Shown: positions 15,955-25,266 of the stretch, piece after piece
Position numbering within the stretch: position 1 is the first letter of the stretch
How the letters are laid out: each line of letters opens with the position of its first letter
Source: an uncultured Flavobacteriaceae bacterium
GTDB taxonomy: Bacteria > Bacteroidota > Bacteroidia > Flavobacteriales > Flavobacteriaceae
Direction of reading: 5' to 3'
NCBI GenBank assembly: GCA_947501845.1
Contig: CANMXP010000007.1
Coordinates: 62,001 to 126,000, forward strand
DNA: 64,000 nt
The notes under the pieces: generated by a model
What the model was told of the DNA's origin: nothing
Databases searched by the model: none
Seen by the model: only the letters and a program-made list of their open reading frames with translations
Translations under genes and position numbers: made by a program

Positions 15955-18213
15955 TTATCCTTTAACTTTTTCTTTAAATTGATCAAAATCACTTTGTTGT
16001 ACTTCTTTGGGCCATGAATTATTGGATACATCTACATCTGCAGTCTCTAAATCAGGATCTATTAACAAATTAGTAATGGCTTTTTGAGTTTTAAAAACCT
16101 TTTTTACTTCATTTTCATTATACCTCCATATTTGTGCTGGGAATGTTTTTCTCTCTTTAGTACCATCTTCATAAGTTAATTCCAAAATTATAGGCATTAC
16201 CAACCCTCCTGGTTTTTCAAAAGTAACTTCATAAAAATATTTTGGTGCATCGCCTAATCGCTCTTTTTCTTTATCATTTAAACTATTTAAATGCTCATTT
16301 AAGACCGCGAAATCTGAAGCATCCTTGGCATCTTTTGGTATAACACCATCTTCAGCTTCAGCATAATAAATCAGTTTCCCTTTATAATCATCAAGACTAA
16401 AATTATTTAGCTTAGCAACTTCCTTTGCTTTTTCTGTTGGTTTATCTGTTAAGTAATAACTTTTAACCTGTTTAACACCTATGTCTGTATAATCTGTAGT
16501 ATAGAACCATCCTCTCCAAAACCAATCTAAATCCATTGCAGAGGCATCTTCCATACTTCTAAAAAAGTCTGCTGGCGTTGGGTGTTTAAACATCCACCTC
16601 TTTGAGTATGTCCTAAAAGCATAATCGAATAATTCTGGTCCCATAATAGTATGCCTTAACATATATAACCCAGCTGCTGGTTTTGCATAAGCATTAGGTC
16701 CAAATTGATGCACATAATCTCCTTGAGACATAATTGGAGAGATATAACTCTGGTCTCCTCCCATATACGGTACCATATCTTTAGGTAAATTACCTGTTAT
16801 AAAATTAGGATCATAATCTAATTCTGCCAATGTTTCTACAAATGAGTTTAAACCTTCGTCCATCCAAGTCCATTGACGCTCATCACTATTAACGATCATT
16901 GGAAAAAAGTTATGACCTACTTCATGGGTGATAACACCTATCATACCTCTTTTTAATCGTTCTGAATAAGTTCCGTCAGGATTTGGTCTCCCATAGTTAA
17001 AACAAATCATAGGATATTCCATTCCCATCTGCGCATGTACTGATACTGCTTTATTATAAGGGTAATCAAAAGTAAGTTTAGAATATTCCTCTAATGTATT
17101 AGCTACAACTCTAGTTGAATGCTCTTCCCAAAGCGGGTTACCCTCTTTAGAATATAACGAAATTGCCATTACGGTCTTTCCATTAATATCTACTGCCATA
17201 GCATCCCATAAAAATTTCCTTGAAGTCACAAAAGCAAAATCCCTTACATTTTTAGCTTTAAAATGCCATGTTTTTGTCTTTGTACTTCGTTCTTTTTCTG
17301 CTTTTTCCGCCTCTTCTTGTGTGACAATAAAAACAGGATCTTTGAATGATTTTTTAGCCAATTCAAAACGTTTAAGTTGTTCTTTAGTCAATACATCCTT
17401 TTCATTTTGCAACACACCTGTTGCTTCTAATTTATGGTCTGCTGGCACAGTTAATTTAACCTCAAAATCTCCAAATTCTAGAGCAAACTCACTACGTCCC
17501 CAAAATTGCATATTTTGCCAGCCTTCAACATTATCGTAAACACAAAGTCGCGGATAGAATTGAGCAATGACATATGTACTATTGCCATCTGGAAACGCCT
17601 CGTAACCAGACCGCCCTCCATCAACAATATGATTATTGACATTGTACCACCATTTAATTTGAAATTTGAACACTGCTCCAGGAGCTAACGGTTTGGGCAA
17701 ATTAATTCGCATCATAGTTTGATTTACCATAAAAGGCAAATCTGAACCATCACTATTTTTCACATAATCAATATTAAAACCTCCATCAAAGGGTTTCTTT
17801 AAATTTGCTTTGGCAAAGCTTATTGGACCATTAAGAGGACTATCAAAAGATTCTGTAGCGATATCTGGGGTCTTAGAGTCTTTAGCTCGCATATTTTGGT
17901 CAAGCTGTACCCATAAATATTCCAAATAGTCCTTAGAATTGTTGTGATATGTTATTTTTTCGTTTCCATAAATCTGATTTTTAGATTCATCCAAACGAAT
18001 ATCCATTATGTAATCAACTTTTTGTTGTGTGTATTTGTGACCAGGGGCACCAGAAGCTGTTCTAGTATCGTTTGGTGTAGGCAATACATCTTTCATTTGC
18101 CTAAATTTATTCTGATCTGTATGACCTTGAGGCTTTGCTTTTTCTTGTTCTTGTGCAAAAATACTAGTCGAAACAAAAACCACAGAAAGGAAATAGTACT
18201 TGAGTTTTTTCAT
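15955..18213 (-). CDS. Secreted M1-family zinc metallopeptidase
   Basis: A 752-residue aminopeptidase-type protein with a signal peptide ([21 protein letters not shown]). An in-frame ATG two codons upstream (18219) is the alternative start. The gluzincin site is intact at about residues 430-453: HEVGH, 18 residues, then the third zinc ligand E in MDEGLNSF. The exopeptidase-type GMEYP segment lies about 30 residues before. It probably trims peptides in the periplasm or at the cell surface. The DUF6702-like gene upstream on the same strand is 122 bp away; the two are often neighbours in this group, by my recollection. Confidence 0.93.
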   Translation of the reverse strand: MKKLKYYFLSVVFVSTSIFAQEQEKAKPQGHTDQNKFRQMKDVLPTPNDTRTASGAPGHKYTQQKVDYIMDIRLDESKNQIYGNEKITYHNNSKDYLEYLWVQLDQNMRAKDSKTPDIATESFDSPLNGPISFAKANLKKPFDGGFNIDYVKNSDGSDLPFMVNQTMMRINLPKPLAPGAVFKFQIKWWYNVNNHIVDGGRSGYEAFPDGNSTYVIAQFYPRLCVYDNVEGWQNMQFWGRSEFALEFGDFEVKLTVPADHKLEATGVLQNEKDVLTKEQLKRFELAKKSFKDPVFIVTQEEAEKAEKERSTKTKTWHFKAKNVRDFAFVTSRKFLWDAMAVDINGKTVMAISLYSKEGNPLWEEHSTRVVANTLEEYSKLTFDYPYNKAVSVHAQMGMEYPMICFNYGRPNPDGTYSERLKRGMIGVITHEVGHNFFPMIVNSDERQWTWMDEGLNSFVETLAELDYDPNFITGNLPKDMVPYMGGDQSYISPIMSQGDYVHQFGPNAYAKPAAGLYMLRHTIMGPELFDYAFRTYSKRWMFKHPTPADFFRSMEDASAMDLDWFWRGWFYTTDYTDIGVKQVKSYYLTDKPTEKAKEVAKLNNFSLDDYKGKLIYYAEAEDGVIPKDAKDASDFAVLNEHLNSLNDKEKERLGDAPKYFYEVTFEKPGGLVMPIILELTYEDGTKERKTFPAQIWRYNENEVKKVFKTQKAITNLLIDPDLETADVDVSNNSWPKEVQQSDFDQFKEKVKG

Positions 18214-18335
18214 TATCAATTTTTATATTTTGTTTGATGAATTAAGTGTTTCAGTAACAATTATTGATTTATTGTCACAAAAAACACTCGAAAATAATGA
18301 ATTCGAAAAGGTTTTAACTAAGTTTTAACTTACTT

Positions 18336-18839
18336 TTAATTAAACTTTAACAATGTATTGTCCTTTTCTGGAATAAGTATAAAACTTTTTTGTTTGGAGT
18401 TGATTTTTGTCTTTATTATGTTTTGCTGGTCTTTGAATAAATCGAATAATACCTTATTACTAATTTCAAAAGATTCGATGCTATGAATACCTTCTATTTC
18501 TAAATAGCAACGTATAATATCCTGATCGTATTCTTTACCTATAAAATTAAGATCGGTTTCTTTATTATTAATCTTAACTTTTATGCTTTCTTTTAAATAG
18601 CTACTAATATAACTATCTGTTGTCTTTGGTTCATCTTCTATTGCCAATGTAATAGACTCATCATAACGATGACGTAACAAGTTTTCAAAATCATCAATAA
18701 AAACCCTTGTTGTTATTTGTACAGATTGTTTCTCTTCTATAAAATTAATTTGGGTAACACTTATATAATATTTGTGTAGGCTTGTAAACGCAAACAGAGG
18801 GATTACTAAAAAAAATAAAAATGGTTTAATAAATTTCAT
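18336..18839 (-). CDS. DUF6702-like exported protein
   Basis: A 167-residue protein with an N-terminal signal or membrane segment (MKFIKPFLFFLVIPLFAFTS) followed by HKYYISVTQINF, which I associate with the DUF6702 family of Bacteroidota. The body is predicted beta-rich with many charged residues (FIDDFENLLRHRYDES). No catalytic motif is visible. It precedes the M1 peptidase in the same direction, so a joint envelope role is possible but unproven. Confidence 0.75.
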   Translation of the reverse strand: MKFIKPFLFFLVIPLFAFTSLHKYYISVTQINFIEEKQSVQITTRVFIDDFENLLRHRYDESITLAIEDEPKTTDSYISSYLKESIKVKINNKETDLNFIGKEYDQDIIRCYLEIEGIHSIESFEISNKVLFDLFKDQQNIIKTKINSKQKSFILIPEKDNTLLKFN

Positions 18840-18930
18840 CTAAATATTTTTTGCTAAGGTAATTATTTTGAGGCTTCAGTTTATTCTTCTTATTATTAAT
18901 GAATGTTTCAAAAAACGTTCCAAAAGCATA

Positions 18931-19731
18931 TCAGTCATTCTCAGTCTCTACATTTTCCACATACTGTTTGTACTTATGCCTCAAAAAAATAAGTATTTCG
19001 AAATCAGTTCGATTTTTACAATATTTCACAAAATTTTCGTCATCTGCACAGAAATAGAAAAAATCCATTCTTAAGGCTTCATCTAATGGATTTGAAGCAA
19101 AAAAATCTTTAGACAACCTTGCTTTTATAGTGTGCATTAAAACTTCTTTCCTCTCAATCCTTACACGGTTTTTCAACATTTTTGTTCTTCCCGAAATACC
19201 ATTTAATATTGGATTTAAAGGTACACCTCCCCCCAATAAACCTAGTAGCATTTCTGGTCTAAATGCTCCTGCTTCACTTAAACGTCGTTCACTCTGCGTA
19301 GCTATTCTACCTGTGTAACCTGGTATACCTACATCATAAAAATTTATAGGTGGATTGCCTTCAACGTTGGCAATATCTTTAAGCAAGTCTCCTGTTAAAA
19401 CTTTACCCACTACAACTTCATCTAATTCATTAATATGTTCATCTAATTTCACCAAAAGTATTTTAGTAGACATCGTATGATTTGAAATAACGACTTCCTT
19501 TAATTTATGCTGAACGGACGAAAAGACCAAAGAATCATTTAAAGCAACATTAATTTTAAACGCTCCCGCTTTGTCGGTTATCGTAAAAACTTGAGCTGTT
19601 TTATTAATAACATGAATATTCTCAACCCCAGATTCGCTTTGAACTTTCCCAAATATTTCAATTGATTGGGATAAAATTTCTTGAAAAGAAAAGAAAACAA
19701 ATATTATTAAAAGGCTATTAATTTTTAACAT
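18931..19731 (-). CDS. Secreted carboxypeptidase-regulatory-like protein, paralogue 1
   Basis: A 266-residue protein with a signal peptide (to about ILSQS), then a carboxypeptidase-D regulatory-like beta sandwich (IEIFGKVQSESGVENIHVIN ... TDKAGAFKINVALNDSLVFSS, about residues 23-105). A unique C-terminal region of about 150 residues follows. Such domains usually head TonB-dependent receptors, but no plug or barrel follows here. It overlaps the upstream paralogue by 14 bp, so the two are translationally coupled. This copy is the most divergent of three tandem relatives. Function unknown. Confidence 0.82.
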   Translation of the reverse strand: MLKINSLLIIFVFFSFQEILSQSIEIFGKVQSESGVENIHVINKTAQVFTITDKAGAFKINVALNDSLVFSSVQHKLKEVVISNHTMSTKILLVKLDEHINELDEVVVGKVLTGDLLKDIANVEGNPPINFYDVGIPGYTGRIATQSERRLSEAGAFRPEMLLGLLGGGVPLNPILNGISGRTKMLKNRVRIERKEVLMHTIKARLSKDFFASNPLDEALRMDFFYFCADDENFVKYCKNRTDFEILIFLRHKYKQYVENVETEND

Positions 19732-20530
19732 CCTGAAGTTTTAAAAACAACTCACTTTGTTTTATCAAAAACTCAATAAGCTGTATTTCATTTTCACGCT
19801 TATAAAGCTTTGAAGCAATACCTTTCTCTTCCACAAAATCAATAAAAGCTGATACCTGATTTGATGGGATATTAAAAGTTTGGATTATATATTTACGACT
19901 ATAAACATCTAACAACTTTTTTACTCTTGGCTTTTCTTTTACCCGCTCTTTAGATAAATTTATTTTAGGAGATAGATTTGTTTTAAATAATAATTCAAGA
20001 ATTTTTACAGCGTCAGGAAGGTAATTACGTGCTTCTGGGTCAATTACAGATTTCAAGTGATTTTCAACAACCTCACTATCAAATGCTTTAACGTCATTAT
20101 ATTCAAAAGCAGCATCTATATTCTCCATATTAACACGTATGGGTTCTACAGTTTTAACATTTGCCACATCTGTTAATATATTACCTGTAAGACCAGACGA
20201 AAGTGTCACAGCATCTAGTTGGTTAACCTGTTCAACCAATTGTATTTTTAACTGTTTTGTTTTAACAACGTCTTTATCTACAGCAACCGAAACCGTTTGA
20301 AATTGTAATGCAGAAATTTCAATGACATCACGTAATGCTACTTTAATAACGAATTCGCCCTTATCATTGGTAATAGTACCTTTATTTGATGACGTATTAT
20401 AGATTGTTACTGCTTCAACATCATTACTAGCTGAAAGAATAATCCCTTTTACTTCTACCCTATCAATTGATTGCCCACTTACGCAAAGTGATAAAAAAAA
20501 GAGTATAAAAACAGCTAATACTTGTTTCAA
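19718..20530 (-). CDS. Secreted carboxypeptidase-regulatory-like protein, paralogue 2
   Basis: A 270-residue protein with a signal peptide (ending SLCVSGQ) and a carboxypeptidase-regulatory-like domain (VEVKGIILSASNDVEAVTIY ... NKGTITNDKGEFVIKVALRD, about 24-110). The C-terminal part contains IIQTFNIPSNQVSAFIDFVE, which has a close counterpart in paralogue 3 (LIDNFNIPSHRVEEFIRFVE). That shared block may be a domain of its own. It is the middle of three same-strand copies, with 109 bp to the upstream one. No enzymatic residues are evident. Confidence 0.82.
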   Translation of the reverse strand: MKQVLAVFILFFLSLCVSGQSIDRVEVKGIILSASNDVEAVTIYNTSSNKGTITNDKGEFVIKVALRDVIEISALQFQTVSVAVDKDVVKTKQLKIQLVEQVNQLDAVTLSSGLTGNILTDVANVKTVEPIRVNMENIDAAFEYNDVKAFDSEVVENHLKSVIDPEARNYLPDAVKILELLFKTNLSPKINLSKERVKEKPRVKKLLDVYSRKYIIQTFNIPSNQVSAFIDFVEEKGIASKLYKRENEIQLIEFLIKQSELFLKLQDVKN

Positions 20531-20639
20531 GTTGGTTGAATTAAAGTATAAAGAACGCTTTTCAAATCTTAAATAAATCGAAAAACCATTTTAAACTTTT
20601 GTTAAAACACGCTTAAAACCTAAAAAGCTTTATTGAAAC

Positions 20640-21449
20640 TTATTGTTTTTTATCATTCAAACTTAAAAAGGCTAGGCTTTTTTCATTCAACAATTCGAGA
20701 AATTCCATTTCTTTTCCATAATTAAGTAGTGAAAAGTCAAAATCTTTACTTTCAACAAACCTTATAAACTCTTCTACTCGATGGCTTGGGATATTAAAGT
20801 TATCAATTAAAAACTCAGAACCAAAATAATATTTTATTGATTCTACAGGAACATCTGGAACACCAGATTTCTTTTTATCAGCAACTCCAGATCTAAACAA
20901 CGGTAGTAATAATTGATCAACCACATTTACTATATTGAGTCCGTTTACCATAGTTTGATTCTCAGAGTTCAGCGTAATGTTTTTGGCTTTAGACTTGTAA
21001 TCGTCCTTAAAATCAAAATCATCACTATGTTTAATTCCAAAATACAGCGCATCTAATTTGGGTCTAAAAATATCTGTATTATGTACATCTGTTTTCAAAT
21101 TTCCTGATAATCCTTTTGTCGATACAACAATCTCCTCCAACTTATAAACTTCTTCAATTAAAAAAAGCTTCATTGTTTTAGATTGCATAATGGCTTCATT
21201 AATTTTAAAATTAAGATTTTGGTATTGCAATGCACTTACCTCTATTAAATCATCTATTGCTACCCGCAATTTAAATTCTCCCTTTTCATTGGTAACAGTA
21301 CCTTTATTTGATGATATATTAAAAATAGTGATACCAGAAATATCACTGCTTTCAACTATAATTTTTCCGTTAACCTGTACGCGCTTAATGTTTTGAGAAA
21401 AAACATGTATTGTAGATAATAGCGCAAAAAAGAGAATCGTTTTTTTCAT
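20640..21449 (-). CDS. Secreted carboxypeptidase-regulatory-like protein, paralogue 3
   Basis: A 269-residue protein with a signal peptide (ending IHVFSQ) and a carboxypeptidase-regulatory-like domain (VQVNGKIIVESSDISGITIF ... NKGTVTNEKGEFKLRVAIDD, about 23-110). It is most similar to paralogue 2, including the FNIPSHRVEEFIRFVE block near residues 215-232 and the ELLNEKSLAFL tail. It is the promoter-proximal gene of the three-gene array. It presumably acts in the periplasm or at the outer membrane, role unknown. Confidence 0.82.
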   Translation of the reverse strand: MKKTILFFALLSTIHVFSQNIKRVQVNGKIIVESSDISGITIFNISSNKGTVTNEKGEFKLRVAIDDLIEVSALQYQNLNFKINEAIMQSKTMKLFLIEEVYKLEEIVVSTKGLSGNLKTDVHNTDIFRPKLDALYFGIKHSDDFDFKDDYKSKAKNITLNSENQTMVNGLNIVNVVDQLLLPLFRSGVADKKKSGVPDVPVESIKYYFGSEFLIDNFNIPSHRVEEFIRFVESKDFDFSLLNYGKEMEFLELLNEKSLAFLSLNDKKQ

Positions 21450-21573
21450 ATTATATTTTTACTGAAAATAACATTTTTATTAGACTTTTCAATACTTAAA
21501 CCTATAAAAAATTTTTATACATAATATTAATATTAATTGTATAATAGTTAGTTTTACTCTAGAAATATTTATT

Positions 21574-22281
21574 ATGAAACATATAATTATTGCGAGCACT
21601 TCAACAATTCATGGTAGCGGTTATTTAGATTATATTTTAGATGATCTAACTACTCTTTTTAAGGATATTAAAGAGGTTTTATTTATTCCTTATGCCAGAC
21701 CAAGTGGTATATCTCATGACGACTATACTAAAACTGTACGTGCAGCCTTTTCTAAAATAAATAAAAATGTTACAGGTATTCATACTTATACAAACCCTAT
21801 TGAAGCTATTAAAAAAGCCAAAGCTATTTTTATTGGTGGTGGCAATACCTTTGTTTTAACAAATCAGCTTTACAAAAACAATTTAATAGCCCCTTTACAA
21901 ACAGCTATAAAAAAAGGAACACCATATTTAGGTACAAGCGCAGGTAGTAATATTTGTGGGCTAACTATAAAAACAACCAACGATATGCCTATTGTATACC
22001 CGCCAAGTTTTAAAGCCTTAGGTTTTGTCCCCTTTAACATTAACCCACATTATTTAGACCCAGACAAAAACAGCAAGCATATGGGTGAAACTCGAGAAAC
22101 CAGAATAAAAGAATTTCATAATTTCAATACTCAACCTGTTATTGGTTTACGAGAAGGTAGCTGGCTAGAAGTAAATAATACTTCTATTATATTGAAAGGG
22201 CATTTAACTGCACGTATTTTTGAATACAATAAGCCACCTTATGAAGTAGATTCTGGAACTGAACTAAACCATTTAAAATAA
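21574..22281 (+). CDS. pepE: Dipeptidase E (peptidase family S51)
   Basis: A 235-residue peptidase E that hydrolyses dipeptides with N-terminal aspartate. The nucleophile serine sits in YLGTSAGSNI (about residue 122), after the family's IFIGGGNTFVL motif, and NINPHYLDP supplies the conserved histidine segment. Length matches the E. coli enzyme. It is cytoplasmic and monocistronic, with the repeat-rich intergenic region downstream. Confidence 0.95.
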   Translation: MKHIIIASTSTIHGSGYLDYILDDLTTLFKDIKEVLFIPYARPSGISHDDYTKTVRAAFSKINKNVTGIHTYTNPIEAIKKAKAIFIGGGNTFVLTNQLYKNNLIAPLQTAIKKGTPYLGTSAGSNICGLTIKTTNDMPIVYPPSFKALGFVPFNINPHYLDPDKNSKHMGETRETRIKEFHNFNTQPVIGLREGSWLEVNNTSIILKGHLTARIFEYNKPPYEVDSGTELNHLK

Positions 22282-23011
22282 AAGGAGGTCTAAAAAGTGT
22301 TATTCAGAACATAGTGAAGAATCTCTTAAAATACTGTTTTTCAAAATGTTGAAATTTTTCAACTTTAGCTTGCGCTGAGCATAGTCGAAGTACTCAAAAT
22401 GACAATTATATGAACTTATTCAGCCTCTCTAGAACGGGAGACCAGATTGCTTTCGACTCCGCTCAAGATAAACTTCTCACCCTAAATAACATGAGTTCGA
22501 TGTAACTTGATTTGATTTTTTCATATATATGTTATTGATTTTTAACGCTGTGTTATTTCGACAGAGAGAGGGATGAGCGACTAGGAATCTCATTTAATGT
22601 AGATTCTTCCTCATTCTTCGTCTGAATGACAACGATTTTCATTAGACAAAACATAAACTTATATCATTATCAACATGTTTTATATTAAACTCTCCCTAAA
22701 TAAAACTTTTAAAGAAAATTTTAAACCAGGTTCCTTTCGGCTGCGCGCTCAAGATAAACTTTTCACCTTAAATAATATAGTTCGATGTAACTTGATTTGA
22801 TTTTTTAATATATGCTATTGATTTTTAACACTGTGCCATTTCGACAGAGAGAGGGACGAGCGACGAGAAATCTCATTTAATCTAGATTCTTCCTCATTCT
22901 TCGTCTGAATGACAACGGTTTTCATTAGATAAAACGTAAACCTATCATTATCAATATGTTTTATATTAAACTCTTACTAAATAAAGCTTTGAAGAAAATT
23001 TTAAACATAAA
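22282..23011. repeat. Intergenic repeat region with a tandem duplication of about 285 bp
   Basis: No gene is visible in this stretch. The block 22441-22725 (starting accaga, ending attttaaa) is repeated at about 22725-23005 with scattered substitutions and small indels; landmark gctcaagataaactt is at 22461 and 22747, and agaaaattttaaac at 22713 and 22993. Each copy contains an imperfect inverted repeat, tttcgacagagagaggga... against ...tcttcgtctgaatgacaa, enclosing aatctcattta. A related shorter unit lies at about 22296-22405 (ttattcagaacatagtgaag, agcatagtcgaagtactc). These match the style of dispersed intergenic palindromes in Flavobacteriia. Confidence 0.8.
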
Positions 23012-23040
23012 AAAAGCTCCATAATTCATATGGAGCTTTT
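23012..23040 (-). terminator. Terminator of the tRNA-Gly gene
   Basis: A perfect 12-bp stem, aaaagctccata at 23012-23023 and its complement at 23029-23040, has a 5-nt loop. It begins 2 nt past the tRNA 3' end on the minus strand and ends in a T run. Confidence 0.85.
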
Positions 23041-23042
23041 AG

Positions 23043-23115
23043 AGCGGGAGACCGGGTTCGAACCGGCGACATTCAGCTTGGAAGGCTGACGCTCTACCAA
23101 CTGAGCTACTCCCGC
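23043..23115 (-). tRNA. tRNA-Gly (anticodon TCC)
   Basis: On the minus strand the 73-nt sequence starts GCGGGAGTAGCTCAGTTGG and ends CCGGTCTCCCGCT. The acceptor stem GCGGGAG/CTCCCGC pairs completely. The anticodon arm is TCAGC-CTTCCAA-GCTGA with anticodon TCC, which reads GGA/GGG glycine codons. The T arm has GGTTCGAACCC. CCA is not encoded: the next bases are CTA. A terminator hairpin follows immediately. Confidence 0.97.
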
Positions 23116-23163
23116 ATTTTGTGGTGCAAATATATAAACTGTTAACTTATTTGCAAGAAAAAG

Positions 23164-23589
23164 TTATATCTTTTTTAAAAAATGATATCCTAAAATATTA
23201 AAACCCTCATTGTAATAAAATTTATGCGAGGCATAATTACTTACATAGGTATTTAATTCCACAGTTTCATAGCCTTTTTCTTGGGCATAATTATATATCC
23301 ACTCGAAAAACAGTTTGCCTAAACCTTTACCTCTATAGGCATCATCTATGTATACATGATCTGCTTCTACGCTTCTTCCAGAATAGTGACGCGTACAAAA
23401 CCATAAGCCCGAAACTCCTATTAATTTATCACCATCATATATTACTGCACATTCATAATTTTGAGTAACCATTTCAGAAAAACGCTGTTTTAAAACAGCA
23501 TAAGAAATTTTATCATCATTTAGTTTTTGCACTAAAGGAATGACAGCATTTATATTTTCTTTTTCTATAATTTTAAATATGAAAGCCAT
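23164..23589 (-). CDS. GNAT-family N-acetyltransferase
   Basis: A 141-residue GNAT protein. The acetyl-CoA binding loop is DDAYRGKGLGKLFFEWI (about residues 85-101), and the C-terminal NYASHKFYYNEGFNILGYHF is typical of the fold. The substrate is unknown. It stands alone on the minus strand upstream of the tRNA gene, with 48 bp between them. Confidence 0.88.
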   Translation of the reverse strand: MAFIFKIIEKENINAVIPLVQKLNDDKISYAVLKQRFSEMVTQNYECAVIYDGDKLIGVSGLWFCTRHYSGRSVEADHVYIDDAYRGKGLGKLFFEWIYNYAQEKGYETVELNTYVSNYASHKFYYNEGFNILGYHFLKKI

Positions 23590-23771
23590 CGAATATTTTT
23601 TATAAATGAATATTCAAAATTAATTCTATTTCTATAATTACTCTAGTGACTTTTAATAAAATTGGTGTCTAAAATAAACAAGGTAGCTTAATCTTAGATT
23701 TACATTAATTTAAAATGAGTTCGTTTGATGCTTAAAAATTTTATATTTTTAATTGCATTAAATTTTAAAAA

Positions 23772-24539
23772 ATGAGAGGAAAAAGTCTTAAAATCCGTTT
23801 ACTAATAGGTGCAGCCATTGCATTGTTCTTTGTTATTAAGAGATGTAGTCAACGAGAAGTAAACCCATATACGGGGAGAACACAAACTATATCTATGACT
23901 CCAGACAAAGAAATTGCTATTGGTTTACAAAGCGCACCGCAAATGGCACAACAGCATGGTGGCCTACATCCAAACAATCAATATCAGGCTTTGGTTGATA
24001 ATGTTGGAAATAAATTGGTTAACAATAGCATAGCTAAAGAAACACCCTATCAATACGAATTTCATTTATTAGCAGATCCTAACACTATTAATGCATTTGC
24101 ATTGCCTGGTGGTCAAGTATTTATAACCCATGCTTTATTTTCCAAACTAAAAAACGAAGATCAATTAGCTGGAGTTTTGGGTCATGAAATTGGACATGTT
24201 TTAGGACGTCACAGTGCAGAAAGAATAGCAGAAAGTGAATATTGGCAAGGTCTGGCTACAGCAGGTTCGGTTGGAGCGGATATGGGTGGCTTAGTAAGCG
24301 GTATTGGCCAAAATACATTACTCACCAATGGAAGGGATGACGAATTGGAAAGCGATGAGCTTGGTGTACTTTTTATGATCAAGGCTGGTTATAACCCTGA
24401 AGAAATGATCGCTGTTATGGAAATTTTAAAAGACGCCGCTGGTCCTAATCGTGTTCCAGAATTCCAAAGCACGCATCCAGACCCAGATAATAGGATTGAA
24501 AAAATTCAAGAAGCTATAGAAAAATACAAAAATCAATAA
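23772..24539 (+). CDS. M48-family zinc metalloprotease
   Basis: A 255-residue membrane-anchored peptidase. One N-terminal hydrophobic helix (about 8-22) is followed by a cysteine (C25), so it is either a signal-anchor or a lipoprotein. The zinc site HEIGH is at 138-142 in LAGVLGHEIGHVLGRHSAER, and the third ligand is probably E193 in DELESDELG. The family includes the periplasmic quality-control proteases BepA/LoiP. It is likely involved in envelope protein turnover. A clear terminator follows at 24545-24570. Confidence 0.92.
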   Translation: MRGKSLKIRLLIGAAIALFFVIKRCSQREVNPYTGRTQTISMTPDKEIAIGLQSAPQMAQQHGGLHPNNQYQALVDNVGNKLVNNSIAKETPYQYEFHLLADPNTINAFALPGGQVFITHALFSKLKNEDQLAGVLGHEIGHVLGRHSAERIAESEYWQGLATAGSVGADMGGLVSGIGQNTLLTNGRDDELESDELGVLFMIKAGYNPEEMIAVMEILKDAAGPNRVPEFQSTHPDPDNRIEKIQEAIEKYKNQ

Positions 24540-24544
24540 AACAA

Positions 24545-24570
24545 AAAAGCCTTGAAAAATCAAGGCTTTT
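24545..24570 (+). terminator. Terminator of the M48 protease gene
   Basis: An 11-bp stem, aaaagccttga at 24545-24555 paired with 24560-24570, has a 4-nt A loop and ends in Ts. It lies 6 bp past the stop codon and could also serve the convergent ankyrin gene. Confidence 0.85.
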
Positions 24571-24609
24571 TAAGAGTGACTAACTCAAAATAACTATTTA
24601 ATTTTATAA

Positions 24610-25017
24610 TTATTTTTTCTTTTTTGCTTTTGCTTTCGTGATCGCATCTTTTATAATTGCAGCAGCATCTGTTGCTCCATGCAATTCAGCATACTTTAAT
24701 GCTGTCATTTTTTTAGCAGATTTTGCTTTTAAATTAGCTCCTTTAGCTATTAAAAGCTTTAAAATCTCAGTTCTGTTAAATTTAGCGGCATACATGATTG
24801 GGGTCATTCCATTAGACATTTGATTTACATCTGCACCTCTATTAATAAGTTTCTTAACAGTTTCTAAATCTCCTTTGGCGATTGAAACACAAAATGAGTT
24901 CACTTTAAATACAAACTCAACATTAGTAGTATTAATGTTTTCTGTAGCAGTTTTAGCATTGGCAGTTACTAAAGAGAAACACAATGCAATGGCGGTAATA
25001 ATGACTGATTTTTTCAT
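24610..25017 (-). CDS. Exported ankyrin-repeat protein
   Basis: A 135-residue protein with a signal peptide (to about NAKTA) followed by about two and a half ankyrin repeats: GDLETVKKLINRGADVNQMS, NGMTPIMYAAKFNRTEILKL, and KKMTALKYAELHGATDAAAI. The tail is lysine-rich (KAKAKKKK). Ankyrin repeats are protein-binding modules, so a small periplasmic adaptor or inhibitor is plausible. The partner is unknown and the convergent M48 protease is only a neighbour. Confidence 0.85.
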   Translation of the reverse strand: MKKSVIITAIALCFSLVTANAKTATENINTTNVEFVFKVNSFCVSIAKGDLETVKKLINRGADVNQMSNGMTPIMYAAKFNRTEILKLLIAKGANLKAKSAKKMTALKYAELHGATDAAAIIKDAITKAKAKKKK

Positions 25018-25234
25018 GATGAAAGATTTAATTTGATTTATGATTTTCGTTTTTTGGTATACTAAAGAGACGATATTAATTTTTAACTGTTACATAAAAA
25101 ACAATAAATAACACATTTTTAACTTTTTTTTCACAAATAATTAACTGAATGATTCTTTTTTTATAAACCTCGAAAAAGCCTTGAAAACTCTAGTATTTGA
25201 AAGGTTATTTCCGCATTCTTTTATTTAACTTCTT

Positions 25235-25242
25235 TATCTTTG
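25235..25242 (+). promoter_or_regulatory. -7 box of gpmI
   Basis: TATCTTTG matches TAnnTTTG and lies 24 bp before the chosen gpmI start at 25267. It favours that start over the in-frame ATG at 25240, which would sit within or upstream of the transcription start. Confidence 0.5.
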
Positions 25243-25266
25243 CTTCTTATTAAAATTTTAACAAAA

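Noticed and set aside
22441-23005. CRISPR-like array
   Set aside because: There are only two long diverged copies, with no short repeats, no spacers and no cas genes.
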